A stretch of DNA of 64,000 nucleotides from Serratia ureilytica (GCF_013375155.1 NZ_JABXOF010000002.1:1-64000), one strand, 5' to 3'; numbered from the stretch's first letter, positions 37,901-45,976 are shown. Made by a program: numbers and translations. Notes: generated by a model from the sequence alone, not told the origin.

Positions 37901-38017
37901 TTACATAGACAAACTAGAGTCGTTACTGCTTGAGGCACTAAGATAAGGATCGGCAGAGAAGCGGTATTCAACGCTAACGTCTTTACTCAGAACTTCTTTA
38001 CTGAAAATGCCACACAT
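37901..38017 (-). CDS. yobF: YobF small stress protein (38 aa)
   Basis: Reads [20 protein letters not shown], then [10 protein letters not shown] and SNDSSLSM before TAA. The first 29 residues match E. coli YobF ([29 protein letters not shown]) closely; the C-terminal third is divergent and the protein is shorter than the 47 residues of E. coli. It lies directly upstream of cspC, as expected. YobF accumulates under heat and other stress in E. coli; molecular role unknown. Confidence 0.93.
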   Translation of the reverse strand: MCGIFSKEVLSKDVSVEYRFSADPYLSASSSNDSSLSM

Positions 38018-38699
38018 ATACAGAACTGTACCTCGTTTTACCCAGATGCGTTATCACATACTCTGTATGCGATGGCAAGCCATTTTTAATCACTGAACGA
38101 CATGTCGCACATATTTGAAACGGTCGAGAGCCACATTTGCTTAAATAGGCCAAAAGATGTTGAAGCATCGGCTATTTTCTGCTTGCTAAAATCACTGCGC
38201 CAGACCCCGCATTCTGCTGGCGTTTTAACAAAACTTTCATCGTATTGACGCCTATCTGTCTCGTCATTTCCGCTTTTTTGCCGCTTATAGCGTTAAAAAA
38301 TTTGAATCTTTATGGAATTTGATATGCAACATTTGAATATCGATGAACGGGGGCCAATTTATTCATCGCTCCTCCGACCATTTACCGCCGGAAAGCCCAT
38401 TCATCATCGGCTTTCAGCCCTGCCGCCAAACGGCGCGGGCGAGCACGGCGAACGGGCCAGCGGTGACGCATCCGCCCTGCACAACGGATGCATAAACATG
38501 CAAAGCGCCGACACCTCTCCCGCTTGCCGGTGGGTTCATCATAAATAATCCGAATATCATTAACCTCAATAGCCGGAATAGTCTTATCAATAACGAAAGT
38601 TCAACGTTGAATTAAATCCTGAAAACAAGGGGGTTATTTGAATCACCACCCGCGCTTATCAATTCGGCTAATTACAGCCGCGCTTTCAAACCGTTGGTT
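38018..38699. other. Intergenic region upstream of yobF-cspC (682 bp)
   Basis: The yobF-side part is A+T-rich and should hold the yobF-cspC promoter and a long leader. A plus-strand hairpin CGCCAG/CTGGCG followed by TTTT (38198-38226) looks like a terminator with no plus-strand gene before it. An ORF at 38312-38548 has no convincing ribosome site or family and is not called. This is also the junction where the E. coli order yobF-yebO is broken. Confidence 0.45.
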
Positions 38700-39737
38700 T
38701 TATTCATCCCGCAGCGCCGCCGGGTGGTGATGAGGTAACGCAGACGGTGAGTCCTGCAACGCGATGCGCTCGCCAATCTTCAGCGGATGGAATTGATGCT
38801 GCTCCAGCCCCGCTTCACTCAACGCCAGGTTCAACTGCTGCGGCGGCTCGTCCAGCGATTCATCCGCCAATTCGAACACCCCCCAATGAATGGGAATGGC
38901 GCGCGGCTGATTCAGTTGACGGTACAGCGTCACCGACTGCTGCGGATCCATATGCTGCTCCTGCATAAACCAGCGCGGCGCATAGGCGCCGATGGGCAGC
39001 GCCGCCACGTCGAACGGCCCCAGCCGTTGACCGATCTCCGCCAACCGTTCCGAATAGCCGCTGTCACCGGAAAAATAAAACCGTAGCGCCGGATGGTGGA
39101 TCACCCAGCCGCACCACAGCGAGCGATTGCGATCCCACAGCGTGCGCATGCTCCAGTGCCGCGCCGGCGTGGCGTAGACCGTCAGCTCGCCCAACGGCAG
39201 ACTCTGCCACCAGTCCAGCTCATGCACCTTCAGCCGATAACGGCGGAACCAGCGCTTCAAGCCGAGCGGCACGATGAACTCGGCCTGAGGGAAACGCCGC
39301 GCCAATTGCCGCACCGTGCGCCTGTCAAGGTGGTCATAATGGTTATGGGAGATCAGCACCGCATCCACCGCCGGCAGTTGCTCCACCGTCAGCGGCGGCG
39401 GCGTTCTGCGCTTCGGGCCGTAAAAGCTCAGTGGCGATGCGCGTTCGGACAACGCCGGATCGATCAGGATATAGCGCCCGCTCAACCGCAGCAGCATCGA
39501 GGCATGCCCCAACCACCAGACGCTGTCGCCACTGCCGCTGAGATCGGCTGGCTGCCACCAGCGTTCGGTAAATTGCGCGTAGCCCTGCTGCGGCGGCTTG
39601 GGCAACCCCTGGCGCTTGCGCTCATCTTGCCAACGTTGAAGATCCCCCTCCTGACGCCGCGAAGGTTCCGGGTTGCGAAATCCCTCCGGCGTGTGATGCG
39701 CCTTGGCCGCGTCGTAATAACGGTTGATTCTTTTCAT
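38700..39737 (-). CDS. MBL-fold metallo-hydrolase, NAPE-PLD/UlaG-like
   Basis: 345 residues with a basic N-terminal extension (MKRINRYYDAAKAHHTPEGF) and a metallo-beta-lactamase domain from about 70: WWLGHASMLLRLSGRYILIDP, metal motif SHNHYDHLDRRTVRQL (HxHxDH form), PARHWSMR, YFSGDSGYSERL and a final IHWGVFEL. This is the pattern of the outer-membrane-linked RomA/NAPE-phospholipase-like group; the substrate here is unknown. No signal peptide or lipobox. The stop is at 38700; no terminator is evident. Confidence 0.85.
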   Translation of the reverse strand: MKRINRYYDAAKAHHTPEGFRNPEPSRRQEGDLQRWQDERKRQGLPKPPQQGYAQFTERWWQPADLSGSGDSVWWLGHASMLLRLSGRYILIDPALSERASPLSFYGPKRRTPPPLTVEQLPAVDAVLISHNHYDHLDRRTVRQLARRFPQAEFIVPLGLKRWFRRYRLKVHELDWWQSLPLGELTVYATPARHWSMRTLWDRNRSLWCGWVIHHPALRFYFSGDSGYSERLAEIGQRLGPFDVAALPIGAYAPRWFMQEQHMDPQQSVTLYRQLNQPRAIPIHWGVFELADESLDEPPQQLNLALSEAGLEQHQFHPLKIGERIALQDSPSALPHHHPAALRDE

Positions 39738-39958
39738 CCAGCGTCTTCTCCCGACCCTCAGCGCCCTGCACGGGCATGACTTTCAGTGTAACAAACCCGA
39801 TGAAGCTCGCACTTCGTCAGCCGTGCGCTGCATTGAGGGAGCTTTTGCCGTATGCTGTTGTCTCACTTCGGTGAGACAGCCAGGGCCGCCAAGAGCCCGT
39901 TAAGACTCTCTTAAGAACTTTGTGATTGACTTGTAGGGCATACAGAAAAGGAGAAGTT

Positions 39959-40249
39959 ATGAGTCGTTCGACATCCCGCAAATCAGGCGCAGGCCTGGGG
40001 CGCCGTATTCGCAGCGCGCTGCTGGCGCAGAAGCAATACTGGAAAATGTATTTCGCCATGAAGCTGCGCCGCGTGCGCGTGCCTGCACCGCTGGTGCTGC
40101 TTGGCGGTTCGCTGCTCGGGTTCTTCATGCTGACCCTGCTGATGCTCAGCGTGGTGACCATCGACGTCATCAGCACCCTGCTGCTGCTGTGCCGGAAACT
40201 GCTGGGACGGGGTGACGGTGAGGGGCGCGCCTTTATGCCGCGCAGCTGA
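39959..40249 (+). CDS. Small membrane protein with one or two helices, unknown function
   Basis: 96 residues from MSRSTSRKSGAGLGRRIRSA; AAAAGGAG lies seven bases before the ATG. A strongly basic N-terminal 43 residues (net charge above +10) leads into one long hydrophobic stretch (about 44-80, APLVLLGGSLLGFFMLTLLM onward) and a short basic tail. Not a secretion signal in form. I do not recognise the family. Divergent from the MBL-fold gene, convergent with the permease gene. Confidence 0.7.
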   Translation: MSRSTSRKSGAGLGRRIRSALLAQKQYWKMYFAMKLRRVRVPAPLVLLGGSLLGFFMLTLLMLSVVTIDVISTLLLLCRKLLGRGDGEGRAFMPRS

Positions 40250-40289
40250 CGAGAAGAGCGCGGAGGCGCAATACGCCTCCGCGCGCAGA

Positions 40290-41651
40290 TTAACGCTTGG
40301 CGCCTTTGCGGCGCGTCAGCATGAATCCGCCCCACAGCACTGCAACCCACACCGGCATCAACAGCACCGAAATGCGGATCCCTTCGCTGAAATACATAAT
40401 CACTAAAATCAGGCCGAGGAACGCCAGGCACAGATAGTTGCCGAACGGATACCACAGCGCCTTAAAGCTCGGAATGACACCCTGACGGTTCTTCGCCGCA
40501 CGGAATTTCAGGTGCGCCAGGCAGATCATCACCCAGTTGATCACCAGGGTGGACACCACCAGCGCCATCAGCAGCTCAAACGCCTTGCCGGGCATCAGAT
40601 AGTTGATCAGCACGCCGATCGAGGTAATCAGCGCCGACAGCGCGATGGACAGGACCGGCACGCCGCGCTTGTTGACGCGCGTCAGCGCTTTCGGCGCATT
40701 GCCCTGGCTGGCCAGCCCGAACAACATGCGGCTGTTGGCGTAAACGCCGCTGTTGTAGACCGACAATGCGGCGGTCAGCACCACCACGTTGAGCACCGTC
40801 GCCACCAGATTGCTGTTCAGCGCATGGAAGATCAGCACGAACGGGCTGCCGCCCTCCACCACTTGCCCCCACGGATAAAGCGAGAGCAGTACGGTCAGCG
40901 AACCGATATAGAAAATCAGAATACGGTACACCACCTGATTGGTCGCTTTAGGAATGCTGCGACGCGGATCCGCGGCTTCCGCCGCGGTGATGCCCACCAT
41001 CTCCAGCCCGCCGAACGAGAACATGATCACCGCCATCGCCATCACCAGCCCCGAGAAGCCGTGCGGCATAAAGCCGCCCTGCTGCCACAGGTTGGTGATG
41101 CTGGCCTGTGGCCCACCGTTGCCGCTGGCCAACAGCCAGGCGCCAAACACGATCATGCCGACAATCGCCACCACCTTGATGATGGCGAACCAAAACTCGG
41201 TTTCGCCGTACAGGCGCACGTTCACCAGGTTGATCAGATTGATCAACACAAAGAACAGCGCGGCGGACGCCCAGGTGGGGATCTCTGGCCACCAGTACTG
41301 AATGTAGATGCCGACGGCGGTCAATTCCGCCATGCCGACCAGAATGAACATCGCCCAGTAGTTCCAGCCGGAAAGGAAACCGGCGAAATCACCCCAATAT
41401 TTATAGGCAAAGTGACTGAAAGATCCGGCGACCGGCTCCTCCACCACCATTTCGCCCAGCTGGCGCATGATCAAAAACGCGATAAAACCGCCGATGGCGT
41501 AGCCCAACAGCACGGCGGGGCCGGCCATTTTAATGGTTTGCGCAATGCCGAGAAATAAACCGGTGCCGATGGCGCCCCCGAGGGCAATAAGCTGTATGTG
41601 TCTGTTTTTTAATCCGCGTTTTAGCGGGGTATCCTGATGCTGACCGCCCAT
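40290..41651 (-). CDS. Aromatic amino acid permease, AroP/PheP type
   Basis: 453 residues, 12 predicted helices of the APC superfamily. The N-terminus LKRGLKNRHIQLIALGGAIG, the MRQLGEMVVEEPVAGSFSHF segment and FSFGGLEMVGITAAEA belong to the AroP/PheP/LysP group. Parts are closer to AroP (GNGGPQASITNLWQQGGF), others to PheP (IKMAGPAVLLGYAIGG), so I assign only the subfamily. It should import Phe, Tyr and/or Trp with protons. Nothing upstream identifies a TyrR box with confidence. Confidence 0.88.
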   Translation of the reverse strand: MGGQHQDTPLKRGLKNRHIQLIALGGAIGTGLFLGIAQTIKMAGPAVLLGYAIGGFIAFLIMRQLGEMVVEEPVAGSFSHFAYKYWGDFAGFLSGWNYWAMFILVGMAELTAVGIYIQYWWPEIPTWASAALFFVLINLINLVNVRLYGETEFWFAIIKVVAIVGMIVFGAWLLASGNGGPQASITNLWQQGGFMPHGFSGLVMAMAVIMFSFGGLEMVGITAAEAADPRRSIPKATNQVVYRILIFYIGSLTVLLSLYPWGQVVEGGSPFVLIFHALNSNLVATVLNVVVLTAALSVYNSGVYANSRMLFGLASQGNAPKALTRVNKRGVPVLSIALSALITSIGVLINYLMPGKAFELLMALVVSTLVINWVMICLAHLKFRAAKNRQGVIPSFKALWYPFGNYLCLAFLGLILVIMYFSEGIRISVLLMPVWVAVLWGGFMLTRRKGAKR

Positions 41652-41826
41652 CTTATCCTCATATGGCGTACCTCCTTGCCGTTATCGGCCAAGATTTCAC
41701 CAATCAATAAATGTATCTGCGGGCGGCTTTTTAACACTTAACCCCGTGAGCATCAAGGAGTAGCGCCCCGAGACGGCAGACCGGAGCGCGATTTTTTAAC
41801 CGAGGGAGAGCGGGTAACGGCGGCGT

Positions 41827-42063
41827 TCAGCCAGGCATACCGCACAGTTTGGTCAGGTTGCGCGCGCCGATCATCAGCGTGGCGACATAAGATTGGCGAC
41901 GCGTAACCACTTCCACCGCCACGCGATCGTTTTGATATTTTATCAGATAGGTCGAGGGCCAGCCCTGACGGCGCTGGCCGAAGCTTTCGGCATGACGATC
42001 GATTGCCGCATGGGCAATCACCAGATGAGACAAGTTTTTATCACCTTTGATAATGCGCTTCAT
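41827..42063 (-). CDS. Small basic protein, possibly DUF4060 family
   Basis: 78 residues from MKRIIKGDKNLSHLVIAHAAID; GGAGGC lies seven bases before the ATG, supporting translation. Segments YLIKYQNDRVAVEVVTRRQSYVATLM suggest a short beta-sheet protein. The pattern recalls the DUF4060 proteins of enterobacteria and their phages, but I am not certain. Neighbouring the NinX-like gene, it may share a phage origin. Confidence 0.6.
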   Translation of the reverse strand: MKRIIKGDKNLSHLVIAHAAIDRHAESFGQRRQGWPSTYLIKYQNDRVAVEVVTRRQSYVATLMIGARNLTKLCGMPG

Positions 42064-42138
42064 AAACAGCCTCCGCCAACGACAGCTCTGTTATTAGAAA
42101 AAGGAGAAACTCTTACCAATCACCGGTATTTTTGCGAA

Positions 42139-42441
42139 TCAGTTAGCCTGTCGGCTCATCAGAAAACAGATCATCGCCGCGCGCAGCGGGCTGGCGCTGT
42201 CGGCCTGCCATTCACCGCCCTGGGTGCTCATGCGCGCCTGCCACTGTGGGCTGTCGCTGTGGTTGTCGGGGTTCAGACTGATTTTGTTGGCGCAAATGAT
42301 CGGCCAGGCATCGGAGGGATTCTTGCAGTAATCTTTACCTTTTACGCCGCCGTAGGGATACCACTTGTCCGGGTTCTCCCCGGTCAGCAGCGCAATGCTG
42401 CGGTTCACTTCGGCATCGCTTTCTTCGTACCATTTAATCAT
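42139..42441 (-). CDS. DUF2591 protein, phage NinX-like
   Basis: 100 residues. The central DYCKNPSDAWPIICANKISLNPD and the C-terminal SPLRAAMICFLMSRQ are the hallmarks of DUF2591, the NinX family found in lambdoid phage nin regions (DYCNNPADAWPII and PLRAAMIVFLM there). Function unknown. No other nin genes are nearby, so it is a lone cargo or remnant gene. It lies 75 bp upstream of the small basic gene on the same strand. Confidence 0.85.
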   Translation of the reverse strand: MIKWYEESDAEVNRSIALLTGENPDKWYPYGGVKGKDYCKNPSDAWPIICANKISLNPDNHSDSPQWQARMSTQGGEWQADSASPLRAAMICFLMSRQAN

Positions 42442-42610
42442 CGGCTTTATCCATCTTTTGTAAGGTTGGCGCTACATTACGATGTCTGTAAGACAGTTTT
42501 ATGACAGCGTCGCCGGTTTTCACATTATCTGCACTAATGTTTCGCCCCCTTTAACTTTTCTCCCCTTCTGCGTACACTTTTCGTCTGTTTAGCGCCCAGG
42601 AAACGCACGC

Positions 42611-43018
42611 ATGTTGACCGGCCTCAACCACCTGACGCTCGCCGTCAGCGATCTCGATCGCAGCTTCGATTTTTACCGCCATCTGTTGGGGTTCACCCCT
42701 CACGCCCGCTGGCAAGGCGGCGCCTATCTGTCATTGGGGGCGTTGTGGCTGTGTCTGTCATTGGATGAGGCGCGCACGCAACCACGGGCGCGTGATTACA
42801 CCCATTACGCCTTCAGCGTCGCGCCGGAACACATTGAACGGGTCAGCGAGCGGCTTCGCCAGAGCGGCGCAGAAGAGTGGAAAAGCAATCGCAGCGAGGG
42901 CGAGTCGCTCTATTTTCTCGATCCTGATGGGCATCAGTTGGAGATCCATGCCGGCGATCTGGCCAGCCGCCTGGCGGCATGCCGGGAAAAACCGTATCAG
43001 GGCATGGTATTTTACTGA
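42611..43018 (+). CDS. fosA: Fosfomycin resistance glutathione transferase FosA
   Basis: 135 residues of the VOC superfamily. The FosA pattern is complete: [19 protein letters not shown] with His7 and the catalytic Thr9, DYTHYAFSV with His65, [19 protein letters not shown] with Glu111 as metal ligand, and the C-terminal [14 protein letters not shown]. Mn2+/K+-dependent addition of glutathione to fosfomycin opens the epoxide and inactivates the drug. No mobile element flanks it, so it appears to be a resident chromosomal fosA, as in many Serratia. Confidence 0.95.
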   Translation: MLTGLNHLTLAVSDLDRSFDFYRHLLGFTPHARWQGGAYLSLGALWLCLSLDEARTQPRARDYTHYAFSVAPEHIERVSERLRQSGAEEWKSNRSEGESLYFLDPDGHQLEIHAGDLASRLAACREKPYQGMVFY

Positions 43019-43056
43019 AGCGCCCCGGCGGCGCAGCGCCAGCCGGAGCAAGGTGT

Positions 43057-43332
43057 TCAACGTTCGGGGATAAAACCTTTAAAATCCAGCGCGGGGCTGA
43101 GATCGTCGTCATCAGCATCGCCGCCGTCGGCGCGAGCGCTGTGCGCCAAACGCTTCAACAGCGCCGTTTGTTGACGTTGCTGCTCGGCAATTTCCTGCAG
43201 CAGGCGAATCTGCTCGTTGGCGCGCACGCTGGCGCGGTTCACAAGGAACCAAACCCAGAGCCCCACCAGCAACGCCACGGCGGCGAGAGCCAACGACAAC
43301 AGGCCGTTCTGGCCAAAACCTAAATCGTACAT
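43057..43332 (-). CDS. yebO: YebO family membrane protein
   Basis: 91 residues. An N-terminal transmembrane helix (about 10-32), then VNRASVRANEQIRLLQEIAEQQRQQTALLKRL, which matches YebO and suggests a short coiled coil, and an acidic tail. The ATG at 43332 (AGGG upstream) is preferred to the TTG six bases earlier. Function unknown. It lies downstream of mgrB, as in E. coli, but here is cut off from yobF-cspC. Confidence 0.9.
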   Translation of the reverse strand: MYDLGFGQNGLLSLALAAVALLVGLWVWFLVNRASVRANEQIRLLQEIAEQQRQQTALLKRLAHSARADGGDADDDDLSPALDFKGFIPER

Positions 43333-43413
43333 GGACAACCCTATCTACTGCGAAATTCAGGCCGCCATCTTAACACTCGCGGCGGCCGGGCGAACATCCC
43401 TGCCAAAAATTGC

Positions 43414-43572
43414 TTACCAGGGTACGAAGCGCGTCACCGAACAGATGCCCAGCGCAAAATTTCCACCATCGTCGCAATAGCTGTCCAGCGCCAACAGGTA
43501 GAAAAACAGGCAGGCAGCGACGGCCGTCATTATCACGAGGATTTTTTTTCGCAACAAATTTAGCAGCCTCAT
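43414..43572 (-). CDS. mgrB: MgrB, feedback inhibitor of PhoQ (52 aa)
   Basis: Reads MRLLNLLRKKILVIMTAVAA, a hydrophobic helix CLFFYLLALD, then SYCDDGGNFALGICSVTRFV and a final PW. The C-terminal half has the MgrB signature: two Cys (33 and 44) spaced as in the E. coli disulfide, GIC, and a FVPW end (FIPW in E. coli). A single-pass inner-membrane protein that binds the periplasmic part of the PhoQ sensor and lowers PhoP activation. Loss of mgrB causes polymyxin resistance in Klebsiella. Divergent from yobH. Confidence 0.93.
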   Translation of the reverse strand: MRLLNLLRKKILVIMTAVAACLFFYLLALDSYCDDGGNFALGICSVTRFVPW

Positions 43573-43612
43573 TGTTATCTGGGTAATCTATCGCGCATGT
43601 TATCACAGCGAA

Positions 43613-43629
43613 GTTAAACGAAGTTTAAC
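43613..43629. promoter_or_regulatory. Perfect inverted repeat in the mgrB/yobH promoter region
   Basis: GTTAAAC-GAA-GTTTAAC, 41 bp upstream of the mgrB start and 105 bp upstream of yobH. GTTTA half-sites recall PhoP boxes, but PhoP sites are direct repeats at 11-bp spacing. A plus-strand pair AGTTTA/CGTTTA here has 12-bp spacing, so PhoP binding is only possible. Confidence 0.4.
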
Positions 43630-43733
43630 TTGTCGTTTAGATTTCTGGCTATCGCCCGGTTTTCAGACTGTTACCCTTGCCGTCATGCCGTTGTCGTGGC
43701 TAGATGGGCCCTCAGGGACAATGAGGAAGCACA

Positions 43734-43967
43734 ATGAGCAGATTGATTAAGTGGGTACTGGTGTTGGCGGTCATTTACGGCGGCTTTTTGATCTCGGGTT
43801 ACGGCGTGCTGATAGGCAGCAACAAGAACGTTGGCGGGTTGGGATTGCAGTGCAAATACCTGACGGCGCGCAACGTGGCGATCGCCCAGTACGTCAATGG
43901 CGACAACGGTTTCATCGGCGTAGCCGACTGCCCGCTGTTCAAGAAAATCGAAACGGTGGTGGATTAA
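43734..43967 (+). CDS. yobH: YobH family protein
   Basis: 77 residues. An N-terminal hydrophobic helix, then LISGYGVLIGSNKNVGGLGLQCKYLTAR and GFIGVADCPLFKK, matching E. coli YobH (SGYGVLIGSKENAAGLGLQCTYLTARG). Two conserved cysteines (about 44 and 66) face the periplasm if the helix is an anchor, as it seems. Function unknown. GAGGAAG lies upstream of the ATG. Confidence 0.92.
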   Translation: MSRLIKWVLVLAVIYGGFLISGYGVLIGSNKNVGGLGLQCKYLTARNVAIAQYVNGDNGFIGVADCPLFKKIETVVD

Positions 43968-44007
43968 CCGCCACCGCCCGACGCCGCCGCCCTGCGGCGG
44001 CCCCGCC

Positions 44008-44247
44008 TCAGCTGCGGGTGAACTTCATCTCGATCAGCGCAATCGCCTTGTCAATCGCGCGACGAGTCACCGGATCGGCGCCTGCAGGATGCGTGGAGAA
44101 ATCGATGCTTTTAAGCTGACCCGCCATCTTGTCACGCACTTCGGTAGGCGCAATCACGTCGATAACGTCCAGAATCTGTTTGATGACCAGTTGGCAAGCG
44201 ACCAGATCGGAAGCCAGTTCCTGCTCGTTGCTCAGCATGTCAGACAT
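44008..44247 (-). CDS. YecF-like small protein (DUF2594)
   Basis: 79 residues from [21 protein letters not shown]. The [20 protein letters not shown] stretch corresponds to [20 protein letters not shown] of E. coli YecF, and the length is similar (74). All-helical and soluble. Function unknown. The longer in-frame ORF to 44340 has no ribosome site and is rejected; AGAGGAAAAG precedes the chosen start. Divergent from yccJ. Confidence 0.75.
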   Translation of the reverse strand: MSDMLSNEQELASDLVACQLVIKQILDVIDVIAPTEVRDKMAGQLKSIDFSTHPAGADPVTRRAIDKAIALIEMKFTRS

Positions 44248-44435
44248 AATAACTTTTCCTCTTGATTCAAACGCCGCACAGAATAGCACGCCGCCTGCAC
44301 CATTGCCCGCCCTCACCGCCTTTTTCCCCATTCTGCGCACCGCCGGGCAAAAGCCCGCGGCAGATTAGCCTATACTTGCAGCATGACGGTGATAAAAACA
44401 TCCGTAACCTAAGCCACAACCAACAGGAGATAGTT

Positions 44436-44648
44436 ATGGCGAATCACAATGTGAAATCCTGGGCAACAGTGCGTGAAACTTCGGTGGAAATTGCCGAAGC
44501 TATTTTTGAACTGGCAGGGAACGATGAAGTGTTGGCGCAGAAAATCTGGGAAGAAGGCAGCGATGAAGCGCTGGAAAAGGCTTTTGCCAAAACCACCGCC
44601 GACCAGCTTTATTGGGGAGAGGAAACCGTCGAGCGTAAAAACGTTTAA
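44436..44648 (+). CDS. yccJ: YccJ family protein
   Basis: 70 residues: [46 protein letters not shown] and [12 protein letters not shown] follow E. coli YccJ throughout. The ATG at 44436 has AGGAGA eight bases upstream. Acidic, soluble, of unknown function. In E. coli yccJ accompanies wrbA; wrbA is not in this window. Confidence 0.93.
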   Translation: MANHNVKSWATVRETSVEIAEAIFELAGNDEVLAQKIWEEGSDEALEKAFAKTTADQLYWGEETVERKNV

Positions 44649-44737
44649 GCCGCCAGGCAACAAAAAGCCCGGGTTTCTGGCCCAGGCTTTCCCGATTAGC
44701 GCTCACCCCGCTCAGCGGCGTGCATCTCTGCTTGCTC

Positions 44738-44851
44738 TCACGGTTCTTCACCTCCCACACCTTCCGCATTTTTCATGCTCATCACCGGCGTCGCCATAAA
44801 AGCGCCGACGCCCACGATTACAACCAGAGTAATAATCACTGTCATTAACAT
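44738..44851 (-). CDS. Putative 37-aa membrane protein
   Basis: Begins MLMTVIITLVVIVGVGAFMA, a single hydrophobic helix, then TPVMSMKNAEGVGGEEP and TGA. GGGGTGA lies six bases before the ATG at 44851 (a second ATG is at 44845). Its location in an otherwise empty 440-bp gap and the helix-plus-polar-tail plan support a real small protein, but I recognise no family. Confidence 0.5.
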   Translation of the reverse strand: MLMTVIITLVVIVGVGAFMATPVMSMKNAEGVGGEEP

Positions 44852-45092
44852 GCGATCACCCCATCAACGTTGAGTTGTTACGGCTGACTCTGTTTTGGCG
44901 GTTCTTGCTGCGGTCTGCTCCGCGTCACCCACCGCGGCGGCGACAGTCTCAGATTAGCCGTTTTTCCTTTCGGCTGACAAGCGGCGGTTCAACGGTTTTT
45001 CCGAATCATGCCCCGTCATCGGCGGCGTTTTTTGTCCGCGGCGGCAAGTTGTGTATACTTCACCGCTATGTAGATCTCACACTGACGCACTG

Positions 45093-45479
45093 ATGATACA
45101 AGAACACCATCTCTCATTGGTCTGCGCCCTCAGCAAATGGGTCGAAACTCACCTCGGACGAGTGATCCATCTCGAAGAGCTGGCCGAGTACTCCGGCTAC
45201 TCGCTGTGGCACATGCAGAAGCTGTTCAAAGAAGCGACAGGGATTTCGCTGGGCAAATACATTCGTGAACGCCGTCTGGCCGGCGCGGTCTATCAACTGC
45301 GCAGCAGTGAAGCGTCGATTTTCGATATCGCCCTGGACTTTGGCTTCGGCTCACAGTCCCACTTCACCTACATGTTCAGAAAGCGTTTTAATATCACGCC
45401 TTACGATTTCCGCCAGGATCTGAGCGTCGATCTGCACATCGATCCGCCGCTGCACGTCATTCACCAAAAATCCGCCTGA
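45093..45479 (+). CDS. AraC-family regulator of the MarA/SoxS/Rob size class
   Basis: 128 residues consisting of the two-helix-turn-helix DNA-binding domain alone. The first HTH is EELAEYSGYSLWHMQKLFKEATG (MarA: SGYSKWHLQRMFKKETG), LGKYIRERRLAGAVYQL follows, and the second HTH is SIFDIALDFGFGSQSHFTYMFRKRF. The C-terminal 20 residues (SVDLHIDPPLHVIHQ) extend beyond SoxS, as in MarA. No sensing domain, so activity is likely set by its own level. It is not MarA, SoxS or RamA as I know them; targets unknown. A promoter-like GTGTATACT element (TATACT -10) lies about 40 bp upstream. Confidence 0.85.
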   Translation: MIQEHHLSLVCALSKWVETHLGRVIHLEELAEYSGYSLWHMQKLFKEATGISLGKYIRERRLAGAVYQLRSSEASIFDIALDFGFGSQSHFTYMFRKRFNITPYDFRQDLSVDLHIDPPLHVIHQKSA

Positions 45480-45504
45480 TTTTCGCCCGCCGTCAACCGG
45501 CGGG

Positions 45505-45858
45505 TTAACGCGCGCCCGAGACCGCCAGCAGCGCGATCGCGGCCGGCAACGCCTGCACCCACAGGATCTTGCGGCTGGCGGTCAGCCCGCCGAACACGCC
45601 GGCCGCCAGCACGCAGCCGAGAAAGAACAGCTGCAGCGCCACATCTTCACGCCAATAGCCCCATACCAGGCCCAGCGCCAGAAAACCGTTGTACAGTCCC
45701 TGGTTGGCGGCCAAGACCCGCGTGGCCGCGGCGAACTCCGCCGTCGTCCCGAATGCTCGCCTGCCGATCGGCGCGCGCCACAGGAACATTTCCAATACCA
45801 GGATATAAAGGTGGAGCGCCGCGATAAGCAGCAGAACAATGTCAGCAATGAGCTTCAT
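45505..45858 (-). CDS. DUF1304 family membrane protein
   Basis: 117 residues, four hydrophobic segments. Family landmarks are LHLYILVLEMFLWRAPIGRRAFG near the N-terminus and AANQGLYNGFLALGLVWG in the middle. DUF1304 proteins are small inner-membrane proteins of unknown function. Convergent with the AraC-type gene. Confidence 0.88.
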   Translation of the reverse strand: MKLIADIVLLLIAALHLYILVLEMFLWRAPIGRRAFGTTAEFAAATRVLAANQGLYNGFLALGLVWGYWREDVALQLFFLGCVLAAGVFGGLTASRKILWVQALPAAIALLAVSGAR

Positions 45859-45930
45859 GATTATCCAAATAGCGAAATGGGGATGCCGTCAAGTATAAGT
45901 GATGGGTGAATATCGCTCACCATCCAAGAT

Positions 45931-45954
45931 AAAAAAACCCGCCGAAGCGGGTTT
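45931..45954 (-). terminator. Terminator of the 33-aa membrane protein gene
   Basis: Stem AAACCCGC/GCGGGTTT with a CGAA tetraloop; on the minus strand it continues into TTTTTTT. It sits 22 bp past the stop of the tiny gene, which supports that gene being transcribed. Confidence 0.85.
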
Positions 45955-45976
45955 ATGCAGGAGTCATTTTTTGAGG

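Noticed and set aside
38312-38548. 78-codon plus-strand ORF downstream of the yobF leader
   Set aside because: Poor ribosome site, no hydrophobic or family pattern, and composition like non-coding DNA.
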